Below, one piece after another: positions 10,950 to 21,804 of a DNA stretch of 64,000 nucleotides. Numbering within the stretch: the stretch's first letter is position 1; each line of letters begins with the position of its first letter. Location: NCBI RefSeq assembly GCF_963678635.1, contig NC_087070.1, positions 1,852,512-1,916,511 of the forward strand, given 5' to 3'. A program made the translations under genes and the position numbers. Under the pieces are notes generated by a model that was not told where the DNA came from, did not search any database, and worked only from the letters and a program-made list of their open reading frames with translations. Source of the DNA: Symsagittifera roscoffensis. Its lineage: Eukaryota > Xenacoelomorpha > Acoela > Convolutidae.

Positions 10950-13790
10950 TTTTGTTCCGTTGTTGCTGCTTCAAAATTCATGTGTCTGGCATGTTTGCCT
11001 GGATTGAACTTTTATCGAGACATATGAAAGTAAAATTACTATTGGCACCAACCGATTGTTATGAAAATTGACATGAGAACTAAATATGCCATAACAAACA
11101 TATTTGGTCCTCAGAATCAAACTTGTGAAACCACTCATTACAACATAAATTTGATGCCTACGTGAGATTGGGGAAGAAAAAAAAAGAGCCAAATATTAAT
11201 GACCTAGTTTTTTTTCAAAAAAAATGTCATTTTTCATTTTCATTTCCTCTGTGCTTTGAAGCTCTTTCATTCGTATAGAAACTTATCTCAGTGTCAAGAA
11301 ATTTCGGCTGAAAACTTTTTCTCAGTGTTGAGAAAAATTATTTTTTGTGTTGAAAAAAAAAACTTTTCTCAGTGTAAAAAAAAACGTTTATTGTAATTCA
11401 TTTACAAAAAACTGTAATTTTTTGTAATTCTATTTTGATTACACGGTTTTCTTATTAAGTTTCACTTTTGCTCATTTACTTAGCTCAGTCAGAATTACAA
11501 AACAGTAACAGTCAATTGAGCAAAAAATATGTATATATTTTTTTGCTTCAGATTTAAAACTATTATTTTTCGGATATCTGTCGTCAGAACAACCTGGGCT
11601 AACAAGTATAAAAGTTGAAGTATAACAACAAGTATAAAAGAAAGTTTTCTAACAAGTATAAAAGTCTAAGTATTTTAATTCAATTCAAGCCTTGAACTTC
11701 ACTTTCAGAAACAAATCAGTATTTTTTCTGCAAAAAAGTTTTAAAATTTTTTTCTAATTTTTCTGTCTGATAAAAGTATTTGTTTAAAAAATAAGGTTTT
11801 GATGAAATGCAATGATAAAGAAAACAATTTATGCTATAGCACAATTATCAAAAACATTTCGAAACAGTTTAAGGAAATGATCCGCAAGTTTCACAAATTA
11901 CTCCGATCACAATAACTCCCATCATACATTTTTTTTCTAGATAAATTCTTCTTCCCTGGCGGGGGTCAGAGTTTTTCTGAAAAATTATCTTTAAGATAGA
12001 AACAATTGCTCGATTGAACCAGGCAAGTTCAAAATTTAACAAACGACCCGTGTTGACCTCTAGACACCGAAATGCTATTCTAGCACCTCCATACAGCTTG
12101 TCTGTGAAAAATTGCTGAGTCATACCATTCCCAATCCCCCAAAAAAATAATGTTTCCATAAATTATTCAAACTTTGCTCAAGTTTTCTCCAAAACCAGAT
12201 CAAATCAATACTCAAGCAAAAATTTTTTCTTTGAGCATATTATAACTCAAGCTAAATTATAATTGTTTGTTTGTATCGTTGTTCCAGATACTCAAGAAAA
12301 ATAAGTTCGTCAAATTTGGGTCCCTGCATTCCACCACTTTTATTAATTATAAATTTTTCAGTACCCTGCAATCAAACGAAAATTTAATCATGTGTGGTCT
12401 GAATCAAGCGTACGCTTTAAAATAGTCGGATCAACAAAATAAAAATATCGGTTTTAGTTTATTCATATCTCAGTTATTTGCTTCGGCGAATTGTTTAGCA
12501 AATTTTATACAATTTTACTGGCTAACAAAAAACACGCAACATTTAGGAGAAAAAATTGTGCACAGAGCGTATCCCGTAGAAAATTTTTTTAAAGCGCGTA
12601 TGAAAATTGATTGAAAAACTCTTGAATAAAACCGTTTTTGCTTTTTCATAAACATTTGGAATATAGGTTTTTCATGTCTCACTAAAATATAAATGATTCA
12701 ATTAGTCAAAATGCTATTCGGTTTTCTGAAGCCTCCATTTTTGGATGACATTAAGGCAAATTTACCTCTATAATTTATATTAGGTTCATATTTTAGTCAA
12801 AAATTGACCAGGAGCTTCTGATAAGCTTAGTGATGATGTCCCAAAACGTTTTAAAATTTTACTTAAGATTGCAAAAAATTTGAATCAGTATTTATTGGTA
12901 AAAAACTAACAAGTAACTTTGATAGTGATTTGTTATAGAAATTCCAAAATAAAATTGATGTGATGAAAAAGTTTGTTCCGTCTTAAGAATTTTTCGTGTG
13001 AAGGAAATAACCTTGATGACTTTTTTTTGAGTATCGCACAGGCTTCTTATGCGACTGCAAAAATTCCTAAATTGAGATATCAAAGAATATTTGACAAATG
13101 CTCCGACACATTTTGAAACAAAAATAGCAAAATGCCGAGCAAGTAGTACAGAATGTTATAATCACAGAAAATTTTGCAGAAAAAGTTTATCAATTTTTGT
13201 AAGAAAACGATTTTTATCTGAGTTTTTTTTAAAAATTTTTAATATTTTTCCTTAAATTGATGTGGTCTTAATTTTACTGTAGAATGACATTTTCACTGAA
13301 TTAATTCACATCGTGTACACCATTACAATCATTCTGAAAAACACAAAAACTCATCCCAATATTTATTTTCGAGTTTTGTAATAGATTTTCGGGATTCAAA
13401 TGACGATTAACTGGGCTTCAGAACGATAGCGAATTAAAACAAAACTCAGTTTTTTAAGTAAGCTGCAATCACGCTGTAAAATAGCCTCCAACGGCGCTGT
13501 TTTTTTTCGCCTAATTTGAGAATATTTTAACAAACACGTTTAAACCAAAACATCGATCGTAAATTTTCACAATGTTCAGACAATTTTAAGCCAATGTAGT
13601 CAGAAAATGAAAATGAAGATTCCCCAAAAATTGTGCATGTTTAAAGTAAAAACTGTGCTTATTTTCAATTCTGACAGCTCTTAATTTTCATTTTTTCATT
13701 GAAAAACAATTCAGGCTGTATACCTGCAAATTGCACTCGGCGGGGCCGATTTCCGTTTTGATTGTTGTCTTGGTGCTGGTCCGGCTTTGA
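10950..13790. other. Intergenic AT-rich DNA
   Basis: The only structure I see is a short direct repeat of aacaagtataaaag (three copies, 11605-11665). The 11869-12159 minus ORF has no recognisable domain and no splice context that ties it to the GPCR gene downstream. Confidence 0.4.
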
Positions 13791-13794
13791 TAGA

Positions 13795-13945
13795 TTTCGT
13801 CCCATGACAGATCTCGTCTTATTTTATTTTCAACAGATTTCGTCCCAAAATTTTGGATATGGATAATAGGATGTTGGATATGGGACGAAACCTGTTAAGT
13901 AAATAAATAGGACGAAATCTGAAGTAGGATGAAATCTGTGCCAAT
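13795..13945. repeat. Short repeat of gatttcgtccca/gggacgaaat
   Basis: Five or so occurrences of the agatttcgtccca motif or its complement lie at 13793, 13842, 13891, 13912 and 13930. The repeat overlaps the predicted C-terminal end of the GPCR reading frame, so the last 30 or so codons of that gene may be repeat-derived. Confidence 0.6.
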
Positions 13946-14317
13946 CGCTGGTCCTGGTTTGATTGTTGTCCTAGTTGGCAAAAACGCCTAATTGGTCGAA
14001 GAGCTTCGCCTATATCTTTACGAAACGCATCATTTTGTGCGACCAAAAGTAGCAAAACAATTGGCATGTTCCAAGTTGCGAGAATCATAGAAAAGTTTCT
14101 GATTAGAGTTATCAGAAAACGTTCTCCTTCGACTCCTAGACCTGTTGAAACCATATCACGTTCAATAATTCTTGCCACCATCATTAAAATTGAGCGGACG
14201 AACGAAAATAAGAAATAAATTATGCTGCATAAAATGGATCCAGTTGTCATCGTTTTCTCATTCTGCCACTCATCGTCTGAAATTTGCAGCATATCACGCA
14301 GCTCTCTTGTCATTTTT
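13819..14317 (-). CDS. GPCR exon 3 (ICL3, TM6, TM7, C-tail)
   Basis: A long T tract precedes the acceptor TTTAG|A at 14318-14319. The exon encodes a short basic loop, TM6 (SILCSIIYFLFSFVRSILMM), an extracellular loop, TM7 and helix 8 (FRKDIGEALR). The tail runs to a stop at 13819-13821 within a local repeat. Confidence 0.75.
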
Positions 14318-17300
14318 CTAAAAAAAAAAAAGAACAAATGGCTTTAAGAGCGAAAAAATTGATTCATATAAGTTTTTCTAAAATTTTCTTCATCAAGTTT
14401 TTGGGGGTTTGTTGGAAAGTCCTGACATCAAACTTGCGCGTGCGCTTCGGGTGTATATTGGCGCCATAAACGCGCTTAGATCATTTATATTGTTGGTCGA
14501 CCAAAAATGGATGTCAAAATTAATCGTTGGCGGCTTCTTTTAAGAACATATTTTTGAGGCGCGACTTAAGAAAATACTTTGAGCGGCAGCGCGACTGCAG
14601 AAACGACTTTGGCGGCGCGACAAGAGAAAATACTTAGACCACAGCGCGACTCAAAATAGGATTTTGACGTCATGGATTGCGAACAGACCTCGGCGGCTCG
14701 ATTCAAGAAAAGACTTCAGAATAGGTTTTGAGTCGAGATGGTTTTTCCGTCGTGCCGGGTTGGAATTGGCAATTCTTGGTTGCGTTGGTTACGCTTCTGT
14801 TTATGGTCATGCAACGCTGTTTTTTTAGCTGCGTCGTTTTTTTGCCGCACCGGTTTTCAATTGCTGCGATTCAGTCGAGACGGTCTGGAATTGCACAGAT
14901 TAAGCCGAACCGTCTTATTCTAAGTCGTGGATCTCAAACTGGGTCAATATAAACCCATTGAAGGTAAATAACTGTGACATAATAGTTAAGTAGCAATAAA
15001 AAGAGTTCACATGTTCCTTGATTCCCGGGTCGAGGTCATCGATTTGTGTTTCGACTTTGAAAGTCAAGCTAGTGCAGTTTTACGATCGAAGTTCCGTGGT
15101 CGAGAATAAGTCGAGCACAAAGTAGAAACATACCCGATTTCGGTCAAGAAGGTCGAAAAATAAGTCGAACACAGTCGAAACATACCCAGTTTTGGCCGAG
15201 AAATTCAAAACATAGGTCGAGAACAGTCGAAACATACCTGATCTCAAAATGAATAAGTCAAATAAATTTTGGAAACTTTTTGTCTGTCGAGAATGACGAG
15301 AGAGTCTGAGCATACCCACTTTTGATCGAGAAAGTCAGAACATATATTTGCGGGGTCGAACAGATAAACTTTTAAAAAATATCGATCGAGACACTCGAGA
15401 AATTTAAAAAAATCGAATTTTGGCCGAGAACATTGAAACATAACTGAACTGGGTCAAATGAATTCCAACACTTTTGTTGTTGGGACGAAAAAATCGAAAC
15501 ACCAAAACTTGGTCGAGAAAATTGAAACTTATTAAATTTTGGTCGAGAAAGTCGATATATACGGAAGTTTGGTCGAGATGTTTAAACATGCCAATTTTTG
15601 GTCGAGAAAGTCGAAACATAAATCGAGCACTTCAACCCGAAAACTTTTAAAAACAGACGTACAACCGAGTAAGTTTGGATGATCAATATCAGCTTTATTA
15701 GTTTTTTACTTTTAAGCAAAGTTGTACTATCTTGGTTTAATATCAAAAGTTCTAAAATCGAAAAAACTGTTCCTAACACAAGTATAAAATCGATGCATGA
15801 AGTTTTGGTTCCAATGTGATTCTCCTTTTAGTTTCTGCCTACACTGGTAAAAGTTAAATAACCTGCTCTCACCTGACTTTAATCACAACATATAAATTTA
15901 GAGCCACATTCAAAAATATTGGTAAAAAATTGAAAACAATTCCGTAGCCGATGAATAGTAACTGAAACTTCTGTAGAGAAGTGTACTCCATGTGGCAAAC
16001 ATTGTTATTCTGGTCGAAGTCCACGAGAAAAAATGTAGGTAAATACGCCAAAATTGTCAGTATAAAGTTGGATATTGTCCCAATAACTGGATATTTGAGT
16101 TTGTACATTAAATGTCGCCTATACCAAGAAAAGTGCTTCAGGGCTATGACGCGGTCGATGGCCAGCAATAATTGTTGGTTGTATGAAGCGACTATCAGAG
16201 ATAAGCCCAGCCAGCGAGACATTTTGCAGTAGAAGTCAGAGAAGTCTGCATATTGTAGACTGAAAACAAAAGCTTACATCTGCTAAGTTTTTCATTCAAA
16301 ATTGGAAATTTCAAAATTTAACACAAGATAACTAAAATAACGCGACAGAAAAATTACGAACTGCAAGATATATAAATGAACACTAATTTTAAACTAACGC
16401 TAAAAAAAACTTTTCAGAAACAACGTTTACATTAGAACATTTTTTTCCTGACTTGCGAATCCAGTTTTGTTCTGCTACATGTTTTTTAAATATGACAAAG
16501 AGCGTTTTTTATATCCAAAACGATCTAAAATTTTCTCAAAAAAAGACGAATTTTCCAAATTTTTTTAAATAATTACGATTATCTACTGTTTGGTTGGCCA
16601 AATTGATTTAGCAAGCTCTTTTAAAACACAAAAGAGACGACTTAATTTTCTCAAATATTTCAGCGCTGCAGGCAATATTTTGTAAAAACTAGCCAAAAAG
16701 CCATTTTTTGGCACTTTTTGGAAAATTTTGACCAATAAATTGCGTGTTTTCGGCAAGCACTACCCGTCAAATCAGTGTATATTGGCGCCTTTAGAAAATA
16801 AGCCGCCCCTGTTTCTAGATCACACATAAATGCCTTTTCACAACTTGTTTTTTTGTTCTTCTTACTATAAAAGCTTATTGATACTTTTTTGTCCTCAAAA
16901 ATTGTGTGCTATTATATATCTATTTTTGAAAAAAGCGATGGTATGTATGGTAAATTTACTGTTTTCAAGCAAAATCTTCGCAGACTACAGCAAAAGTTTC
17001 AGAAAAACAAATTTCTGGACGCGTCTTCATGAATAAGCTTTAATAAATGAATTAATTTCACAACTTCAGATAAACTGGTTTACAATAACTAAGTAGACAT
17101 GACAATGATTTCATCGAGCAAATAAACGAAAACTTTTGCCATTTTCTCGTTTTTGCCATTTTCTCTAAAACTAATTGAGATATCAGATTGACATTTTAAT
17201 TTTAACACATGCTGATGAAACGTTTTAGAAGGACTTAGCCAGGTCGAAATTCGAGAAATCTTACTTTATAGGCGAAGAATAGCTAGTTGGGCAGTACAAC

Positions 17301-18536
17301 ACTGCCGAAAAAAATATGTCGAACAGTGCCGAAAATGAAAAAGTTGTTCAACAGTGCCAAAAATATGAACAAATTTCAACATCATCAAGTGCGGCAATCA
17401 AAAATTAAAGGGCCAATGTTTACAATCTTAAGTGATACTTAAAGATTTTCAGTGAGAAATTTTTCAATTTAGACGTTTTGGCGCCAAAATAATTGTTTAA
17501 TTTTCAGTTGCAGACACTTTGGCGCCGAAATTGGAGTTATTTTCTTTGAAAATTAGCGTTAGTAATTTCCTGCTCTTTAGAAAATGCGTTTTCATTATTC
17601 TGAAAATTTCCCGCCTTTTTCGGCACTGTTGAACGACCCCTAGCTAGTATATGCTAAGTAGTTCCAGAGTTGTTTTGATGTGGAAATAACATCGCAAATA
17701 ACCTAAAACATGCAAATTCGTGGGCTCATAATGGTTTTTTGGGACATCGATAAGTTTTGCTTACTCTTTATACCGCGGAAAAACGACAAACAGAATAATT
17801 GAAAGAGTGGCTTGGTGCGGCGTCAAAAAATGGTTAAATATATAAAAGTCTTTTTGCATGAACGAAAAGAATCAATAACGTTTCCAACCCTATACAAAAA
17901 CGTGGAGAAAAAAAATTTCGCTTATTTGCTTGCTGAAAGCAAGTTTCCATATATTTGTAGCCCAGTGTATCTAATTTTAGTGGTCATCAGCTCAAAAATT
18001 TTTCGTTCCATTTTTTTTCTAATGTTTTAGATAATGTTTGGCTGCTTAGCGTTTTCACATTTGTTTCTAAATAAAATTTGTCATTTGATTATGTTTTCGA
18101 AAGTTGTTTATTTTTTTGTTTTTAATTTTTCTACTGTAGTGAGTACTAATTTGCCAGGTGTTTACTGTTCCGTGTGATGTTAATAATTTATTCACTAACT
18201 CAAAAACCAGAATTAAAAAGATTTATTTATTTAAAATCTTTTGCGGACAAACTTTAGTTTAAACTCCATTTTGAAGTTTTCTTACCTGATGAGGCCAAAA
18301 GACTGAAATATGTCTGCCACTGCTAACAAAAAAATGTAAAATTTCGAAGCTCTTTCGAATCCTGTTTTGAGTATAGTAAAGCATATAGTCAAACAACAGA
18401 TCACGGCAACAGAACAAAAGATTGGGAAAATAAAGTTCCTCGTAACTCTAACTGCCACCATCAGGCTATTTTCAATGTTCGATTGGCTAATCATAGATAA
18501 ATTGCGTGTAATTGAACCGTTTTCTAATTCCATCAT
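13819..18536 (-). CDS. Rhodopsin-like (class A) G-protein-coupled receptor, three exons
   Basis: Exons join(18536..18286, 16259..15873, 14317..13819) on the minus strand, with GT-AG introns and matching phases (2/1 at both junctions), give about 378 residues. Exon 1 has a glycosylatable N-terminus (NGS, NLS), TM1 (FIFPIFCSVAVICCLTICF) and TM2 (FYIFLLAVADIF, with the family Asp). Exon 2 has the ECL1/TM3 Cys (DFYCKM), TM3 ending AIDRVIAL in place of DRY, TM4, an ECL2 Cys (NNNVCHMEY) and TM5. Exon 3 has TM6 and TM7, which ends WNMPIVLLLLVAQNDAFRKDI-like, so NPxxY is replaced by N-M-P-I-V. A basic tail follows. The product would sit in the plasma membrane; the ligand is unknown. The start chosen is the first in-frame ATG (18536); an upstream exon joined at an AG near 18593 is possible. 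The final codons run into a local repeat, so the true C-terminus is uncertain. Confidence 0.8.
14520..14740. repeat. Imperfect tandem repeat with ggcgcgac core (GPCR intron 2)
   Basis: Four to five units of about 45 bp have a cggcgcgact-like start and an aagaaaatactt-like end (14553, 14583, 14610, 14650, 14690). GC-rich cores alternate with A-rich ends. It is intronic and non-coding. Confidence 0.6.
15090..15640. repeat. Minisatellite of ggtcgagaaagtcgaaacata-type units (GPCR intron 2)
   Basis: A unit of roughly 35-45 bp with the core ggtcgagaaagtcgaaaca is repeated at least twelve times with strong divergence. On the minus strand it creates chained short ORFs rich in FLDQ/FSRPK-like words. 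These are artefacts of the repeat and not exons. Confidence 0.8.
15873..16259 (-). CDS. GPCR exon 2 (TM3 to TM5)
   Basis: The acceptor is TTTTCAG|TC at 16260-16262 and the donor is CAG|GTGAGA at 15872. It contains both disulfide cysteines expected for class A receptors and the DRV motif that replaces DRY. Confidence 0.85.
16540..16810 (+). mobile_element. R1 MITE-like element, partial (GPCR intron 1)
   Basis: Family landmarks present are aaattgatttagcaagctc, cgctgcaggcaatattttg, cactttttggaaaattttgacc, ttttcggcaagc, ccgtcaaatcagtgtatattggcgcc and a cgcccctg-like end. The 5' terminus is lost. Confidence 0.6.
17297..17635. mobile_element. Small MITE with CAACAGTGCCGAAAAA-type termini (GPCR intron 1)
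   Basis: The left end carries three close copies of the terminal motif (acaacactgccgaaaaa at 17296, gaacagtgccgaaaatg at 17321, gttcaacagtgccaaaaa at 17345). The right end, cctttttcggcactgttgaac (17613-17633), is its inverted complement. Two ttggcgcc palindromes lie inside. It is about 330 bp with no coding capacity. Confidence 0.6.
18286..18536 (-). CDS. GPCR exon 1 (N-terminus, TM1, TM2)
   Basis: The donor is CAG|GTAAGA at 18285. The frame ends in phase 2 and continues into the next exon as a serine codon. The open frame extends upstream to 18632 without an ATG, so extra N-terminal sequence from an upstream exon cannot be excluded. Confidence 0.75.
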
Positions 18537-18659
18537 AAGACTTTGACCTGTAGAATAAACAATTAATCGTAGATTGTTCGCTATTGGCGAAGCCCTGAAT
18601 GTTTCATGCAAATGTTCGACAACTCCATCCAAAATCAGGCGCCAAAAAATCTTGGGATT

Positions 18660-18840
18660 GATTCAAAAAACATATCAAATCAAAATTTTTTCAGTCGTGA
18701 TTCGAACCTTATTATAAATTTCCAAAAAACTCTCCCAGTATGGAGAAAACCTGAATTGAGTTTTTTTTATTTTTTTGGTCTAATTTTGAGCAAACAAAGC
18801 GAGCGAGCAGATTTTGCTTAAAAGCGGGCAGAGTAACCAT
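18660..18840 (+). repeat. Y-family dispersed repeat copy
   Basis: The segment with tcgtgattcgaacc, ttgagtttttttta, tctaattttgagcaaa, and agcgagcgagcagattt aligns with 28840-28960 and 54975-55080. The gattcgaacc block is B-box-like, suggesting a tRNA-derived ancestor. Confidence 0.5.
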
Positions 18841-18994
18841 ACATAGTTATACTCAAGTAAAAAATTTTCTCCAAATTTTTTAGCGCCTTCATGGGAATAT
18901 ATAGAAAATTTATTCGAATAAAAACAAAACATCCGTGCATTATATTATCGAACCCTAAAATTTGGAAAATTTCGTACATGCTCTATTGGAAAAT

Positions 18995-19195
18995 CTGTAT
19001 TGAAAAACCGAATTTGGAAAAAGAAAAAGACAGTTACAGAAAAACGATTTAGTAGAAAAAGAAATTATAGCTTTTCAACAGAAAAGAAAACTGTTTTGCA
19101 GAAAAATTATTTGACAGAAAAAGAAAATTTTTTTTTGCAGAAAAAAGTTATTTCTAGCAGAAAATATTTATCAGCAGAAAAACAGGTAGTCATTG
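18995..19195 (+). repeat. Irregular gcagaaaaa repeat
   Basis: About ten acagaaaaa/gcagaaaaa words are spaced by 15-25 bp of A/T-rich sequence, immediately upstream of the LINE. The 66-codon lysine-rich frame over it is a composition artefact. Confidence 0.6.
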
Positions 19196-19200
19196 CTTGA

Positions 19201-19330
19201 TCTGGACGGCAATTTATTTCGTCAATTCAATTATTTACTGGGAACTGATCACAGTCTCTTCCCCTTCTGGACGGCAATTTATTTCGTCAATTCAATTATT
19301 TACTGGGAACTGATCACAGTCTCTTCCCCT
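19201..19330 (+). repeat. 65-bp direct duplication in the LINE 5' UTR
   Basis: Two essentially identical units, each starting tctggacggcaatttatttc, sit at 19201 and 19266. Duplicated 5' monomers are common in LINE promoters; that role here is an inference. Confidence 0.85.
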
Positions 19331-19459
19331 TCAACTGATTGTACCCCGCATCCTGATCGAACCACTTTCAACTCATCGTTCGCCCAGAATTGGCATAGCG
19401 AAAGAAAATAGACAGCCAGAAATCAACAGCTAGAAATCAGTAGTCAACCGATTTTAACC

Positions 19460-20485
19460 ATGTCAAGCAAAAAACTTAGCCAAGAAGAATTTAATGGACT
19501 TCAAAAATCAGCATTATACAAGATTTACTCCAATTTGTACGACCAGAAAGAAGATTATCGTAAAATAATGGAGTTTATTGAGAAAACATCGGAAGCAGAC
19601 AAAGATGGCAAACTACAGTCAACATCGACGAAAGCAAAAGAAGTATCAAAAAATGTGAGAAACTTTTCGCCTTTTCCTGTACCAGAGGAGTGTGTAAACT
19701 TGATTTTGGGTTCAAGTATAATTGCTAGGGTAAAAACTGAAACTTTCCCCAATGATACAATTGTTCATGCATACAGGGGTAGCTCCACTGAGGAGAAAAT
19801 AAAAGTCCTTGACCAATATAGTGAAAAAAAACTTAAGTGTGTGATAATCCAAGATGGGACAAACTCCATCTTAAAAAAAATTTACTCAACGATTGATGAG
19901 TTTAGCGCCAAATATGAAGAACTTATCGCTTTAATAACTGCAAAATTTTCACCAGAATCGATTGTTATTTGCGAAATACCACCAATACTTAACAATGATG
20001 ATGCTAATGACAAAATTGATCATTATAATCGTTTTCTGAATGAAATGTATGGTTCGACGACGGGATTTGAGGTGCTAAATCTAAACTCAAACATCAAAAG
20101 CTTGGAGAACTATCAGAGTTTTTATTTTGACACTATACACCTGAACGATGAGTTAGGTATAGCATTCTTGCGCAATTGCCTTGGCTCATACGTGTTCAAA
20201 CACTCAAGTAAACTCCCGAGGGTAAAACCAGCCCCTGATTATACTGGAAAAGCAAATTCCAACCAAAAATCGCTTTCCAATTATCAACATAAAAATGTTT
20301 ATAGGTCTACCAATAGACCCTATAGTAACAATCGCATGCACCCATATGGCCGACAAACTGCTCATGGCCGACAAACTGGTCAAAATAATTTCAACAACAA
20401 CTCATGGGGCTGTGATAATAATTATAACCATAATCTGAATCGTAACCAGCAGTCATATAACTACTCGCAAGGTTTTCATTATTAA
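19460..20485 (+). CDS. LINE ORF1 protein with SGNH/GDSL-esterase-like domain
   Basis: The 341-residue frame is intact. An N-terminal helical, charged stretch (1-65) is followed by an SGNH hydrolase-like fold at about 80-255. Block I is LILGSSIIARV (nucleophile Ser in a GSS context), block III is QDGTNSI, and block V is DTIHLND, giving the catalytic Asp-x-x-His. The C-terminal 90 residues are low-complexity, rich in N, Y, H, Q, R and G, and could bind nucleic acid. Esterase-type ORF1 proteins are known from CR1-clade and related elements, where they are thought to act in the retrotransposition particle. The ATG has a purine-poor but acceptable context (aaccATGTC). ORF2 opens in the -1 frame 25 nt before this stop. 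Confidence 0.9.
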   Translation: MSSKKLSQEEFNGLQKSALYKIYSNLYDQKEDYRKIMEFIEKTSEADKDGKLQSTSTKAKEVSKNVRNFSPFPVPEECVNLILGSSIIARVKTETFPNDTIVHAYRGSSTEEKIKVLDQYSEKKLKCVIIQDGTNSILKKIYSTIDEFSAKYEELIALITAKFSPESIVICEIPPILNNDDANDKIDHYNRFLNEMYGSTTGFEVLNLNSNIKSLENYQSFYFDTIHLNDELGIAFLRNCLGSYVFKHSSKLPRVKPAPDYTGKANSNQKSLSNYQHKNVYRSTNRPYSNNRMHPYGRQTAHGRQTGQNNFNNNSWGCDNNYNHNLNRNQQSYNYSQGFHY

Positions 20486-21804
20486 GTAATGCTAGTTATG
20501 ACTATCTTTTTGATAAACGACTGTTATTTGTAATTTTAACTATAATTGTTCTACAAAGCGATACGCTGTTACTTTTTGCCTTAACTAGCATATCTGTCAT
20601 CAGCTTCTGCGAAAGCGATCAGTTCGTAGCTTATGCGGTACTGAATAAAAGAAAAGGAAAGTATCTTTTTCCATGGGTTGCCACAATATACTCGAACAAA
20701 CATTATTGCACTATACTTAATAATATAAGCTATTACTATTACAGTTATTATATAAAAAACACAAGCAAGACTTATAAAAAACAAGAAAGGTCCCTTCATA
20801 AAACTCTCCTAACATCAGGGGATATCCACCCAAATCCAGGACCATTCATGCAATTCAGTCAAATAAAGAAAAAACTGGAAAACTACAACAACAACTTAAA
20901 AGTACTACATCTTAATTGTAGAAGCTTAGCTAGAAAGCGTTCAGATCTCAAACAACTTATCAAAACTTTTAATGATAATACAATTTTCGGATTTTCCGAG
21001 ACATGGTTCAATGATACAAATGACAATAAAATATGGGCCATAGACAATGACAAACATAAGTTGTTCCGATGTGATAGAACTTATGAATCAAGTAAAAAAT
21101 TGAAGGATGGATGGGTCATGTTACTGGTTCCTAAAAAGTTAAACCCAAAAGTAAGACATGACTTAAACAACATGCACAAAAAATATGATAGCATCTGGAT
21201 AGAATTTAAAGCCGGACTCAACAAAAATGATAGAACCACTCTATTAAACCTGGCCTACAATCCTAATAGAAACAACAAAACAGACTTCTTAGAAGATCTA
21301 GCCAAATCAATTGACCATGCACAGTCATTTAATTCAAACCTAATTTTACTAGGAGATTACAATCTCAACTATCTCAACGAAGACGACAAACAGTCTTTAG
21401 ATACAATCCTAATACCATATAATCTGGACGTCACTAACAAATTAACACCTACTCACTCAAAAGCACTAATTGACTATATTATCACCGACCTAGGCATAAA
21501 AGATCTAACAAATAATTCAATAGTATTCACACCACCAATTAAGACCGACCACCAAGCAACAGCATTCATTACAGAACTTAAGCTGAACAACAATGTAAGA
21601 CCAATCAAACGTAAAATATATGACAAATCCAATTACTCCAATTGCAAATTCAAACAAAAACTATCAGCTATAAATTGGAGAAGTTTCTATAGCAATAATA
21701 ATCCCGAAATAATGCTCGACATCTTCACATCTAACATTGCTGACACCATTAAAGAATGTGCCCCACAGAAGACTATCTCATTCGCAACGACAAACCAAAG
21801 GTAA
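20461..21804 (+). CDS. LINE ORF2 N-terminal part: hydrophobic leader, HPNPGP motif, APE-like endonuclease
   Basis: The frame is open from 20461 (overlapping the ORF1 end by 25 nt, -1 frame) to 21804. It has no ATG until 20848. Codons 1-118 are partly hydrophobic and end in LLTSGDIHPNPGP (20806-20844), then FMQFSQIKKK. The endonuclease follows: LNCRSLARK (Asn), FSETWF (Glu), LLGDYNLNY (GDxN), DYIITDL, and TDHQATAF (the DH catalytic pair). These are the expected motifs of an apurinic-endonuclease-type LINE nuclease, which nicks the target DNA to prime reverse transcription. A frameshift near 21775 moves the continuation (RNDKPKVNYEDDKF) to another frame. The start mechanism is uncertain; the first ATG would give a protein beginning just after the NPGP motif. 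Confidence 0.85.
   Translation, partial: LLARFSLLSNASYDYLFDKRLLFVILTIIVLQSDTLLLFALTSISVISFCESDQFVAYAVLNKRKGKYLFPWVATIYSNKHYCTILNNISYYYYSYYIKNTSKTYKKQERSLHKTLLTSGDIHPNPGPFMQFSQIKKKLENYNNNLKVLHLNCRSLARKRSDLKQLIKTFNDNTIFGFSETWFNDTNDNKIWAIDNDKHKLFRCDRTYESSKKLKDGWVMLLVPKKLNPKVRHDLNNMHKKYDSIWIEFKAGLNKNDRTTLLNLAYNPNRNNKTDFLEDLAKSIDHAQSFNSNLILLGDYNLNYLNEDDKQSLDTILIPYNLDVTNKLTPTHSKALIDYIITDLGIKDLTNNSIVFTPPIKTDHQATAFITELKLNNNVRPIKRKIYDKSNYSNCKFKQKLSAINWRSFYSNNNPEIMLDIFTSNIADTIKECAPQKTISFATTNQR
20818..20844 (+). other. 2A-like GDIHPNPGP motif
   Basis: Codons read G-D-I-H-P-N-P-G-P, three codons before the first in-frame ATG of ORF2. Known 2A ribosome-skipping peptides end D-V/I-E-x-N-P-G-P; here Glu is replaced by His. 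Related motifs at the N-terminus of ORF2 are described for APE-type LINEs of deuterostomes and other animals. Confidence 0.75.

Noticed and set aside
11869-12159. 96-codon minus ORF considered as a further GPCR exon
   Set aside because: No matching domain; the GPCR frame already reaches a stop after TM7 and no phase-compatible junction was found.
15080-15779. Chained minus-strand ORFs as GPCR or other exons
   Set aside because: Produced by the minisatellite; repetitive peptides, no splice-consistent phase.
20581-20799. Hydrophobic minus-strand ORF
   Set aside because: Antisense to the ORF2 leader of the LINE, with no independent support.
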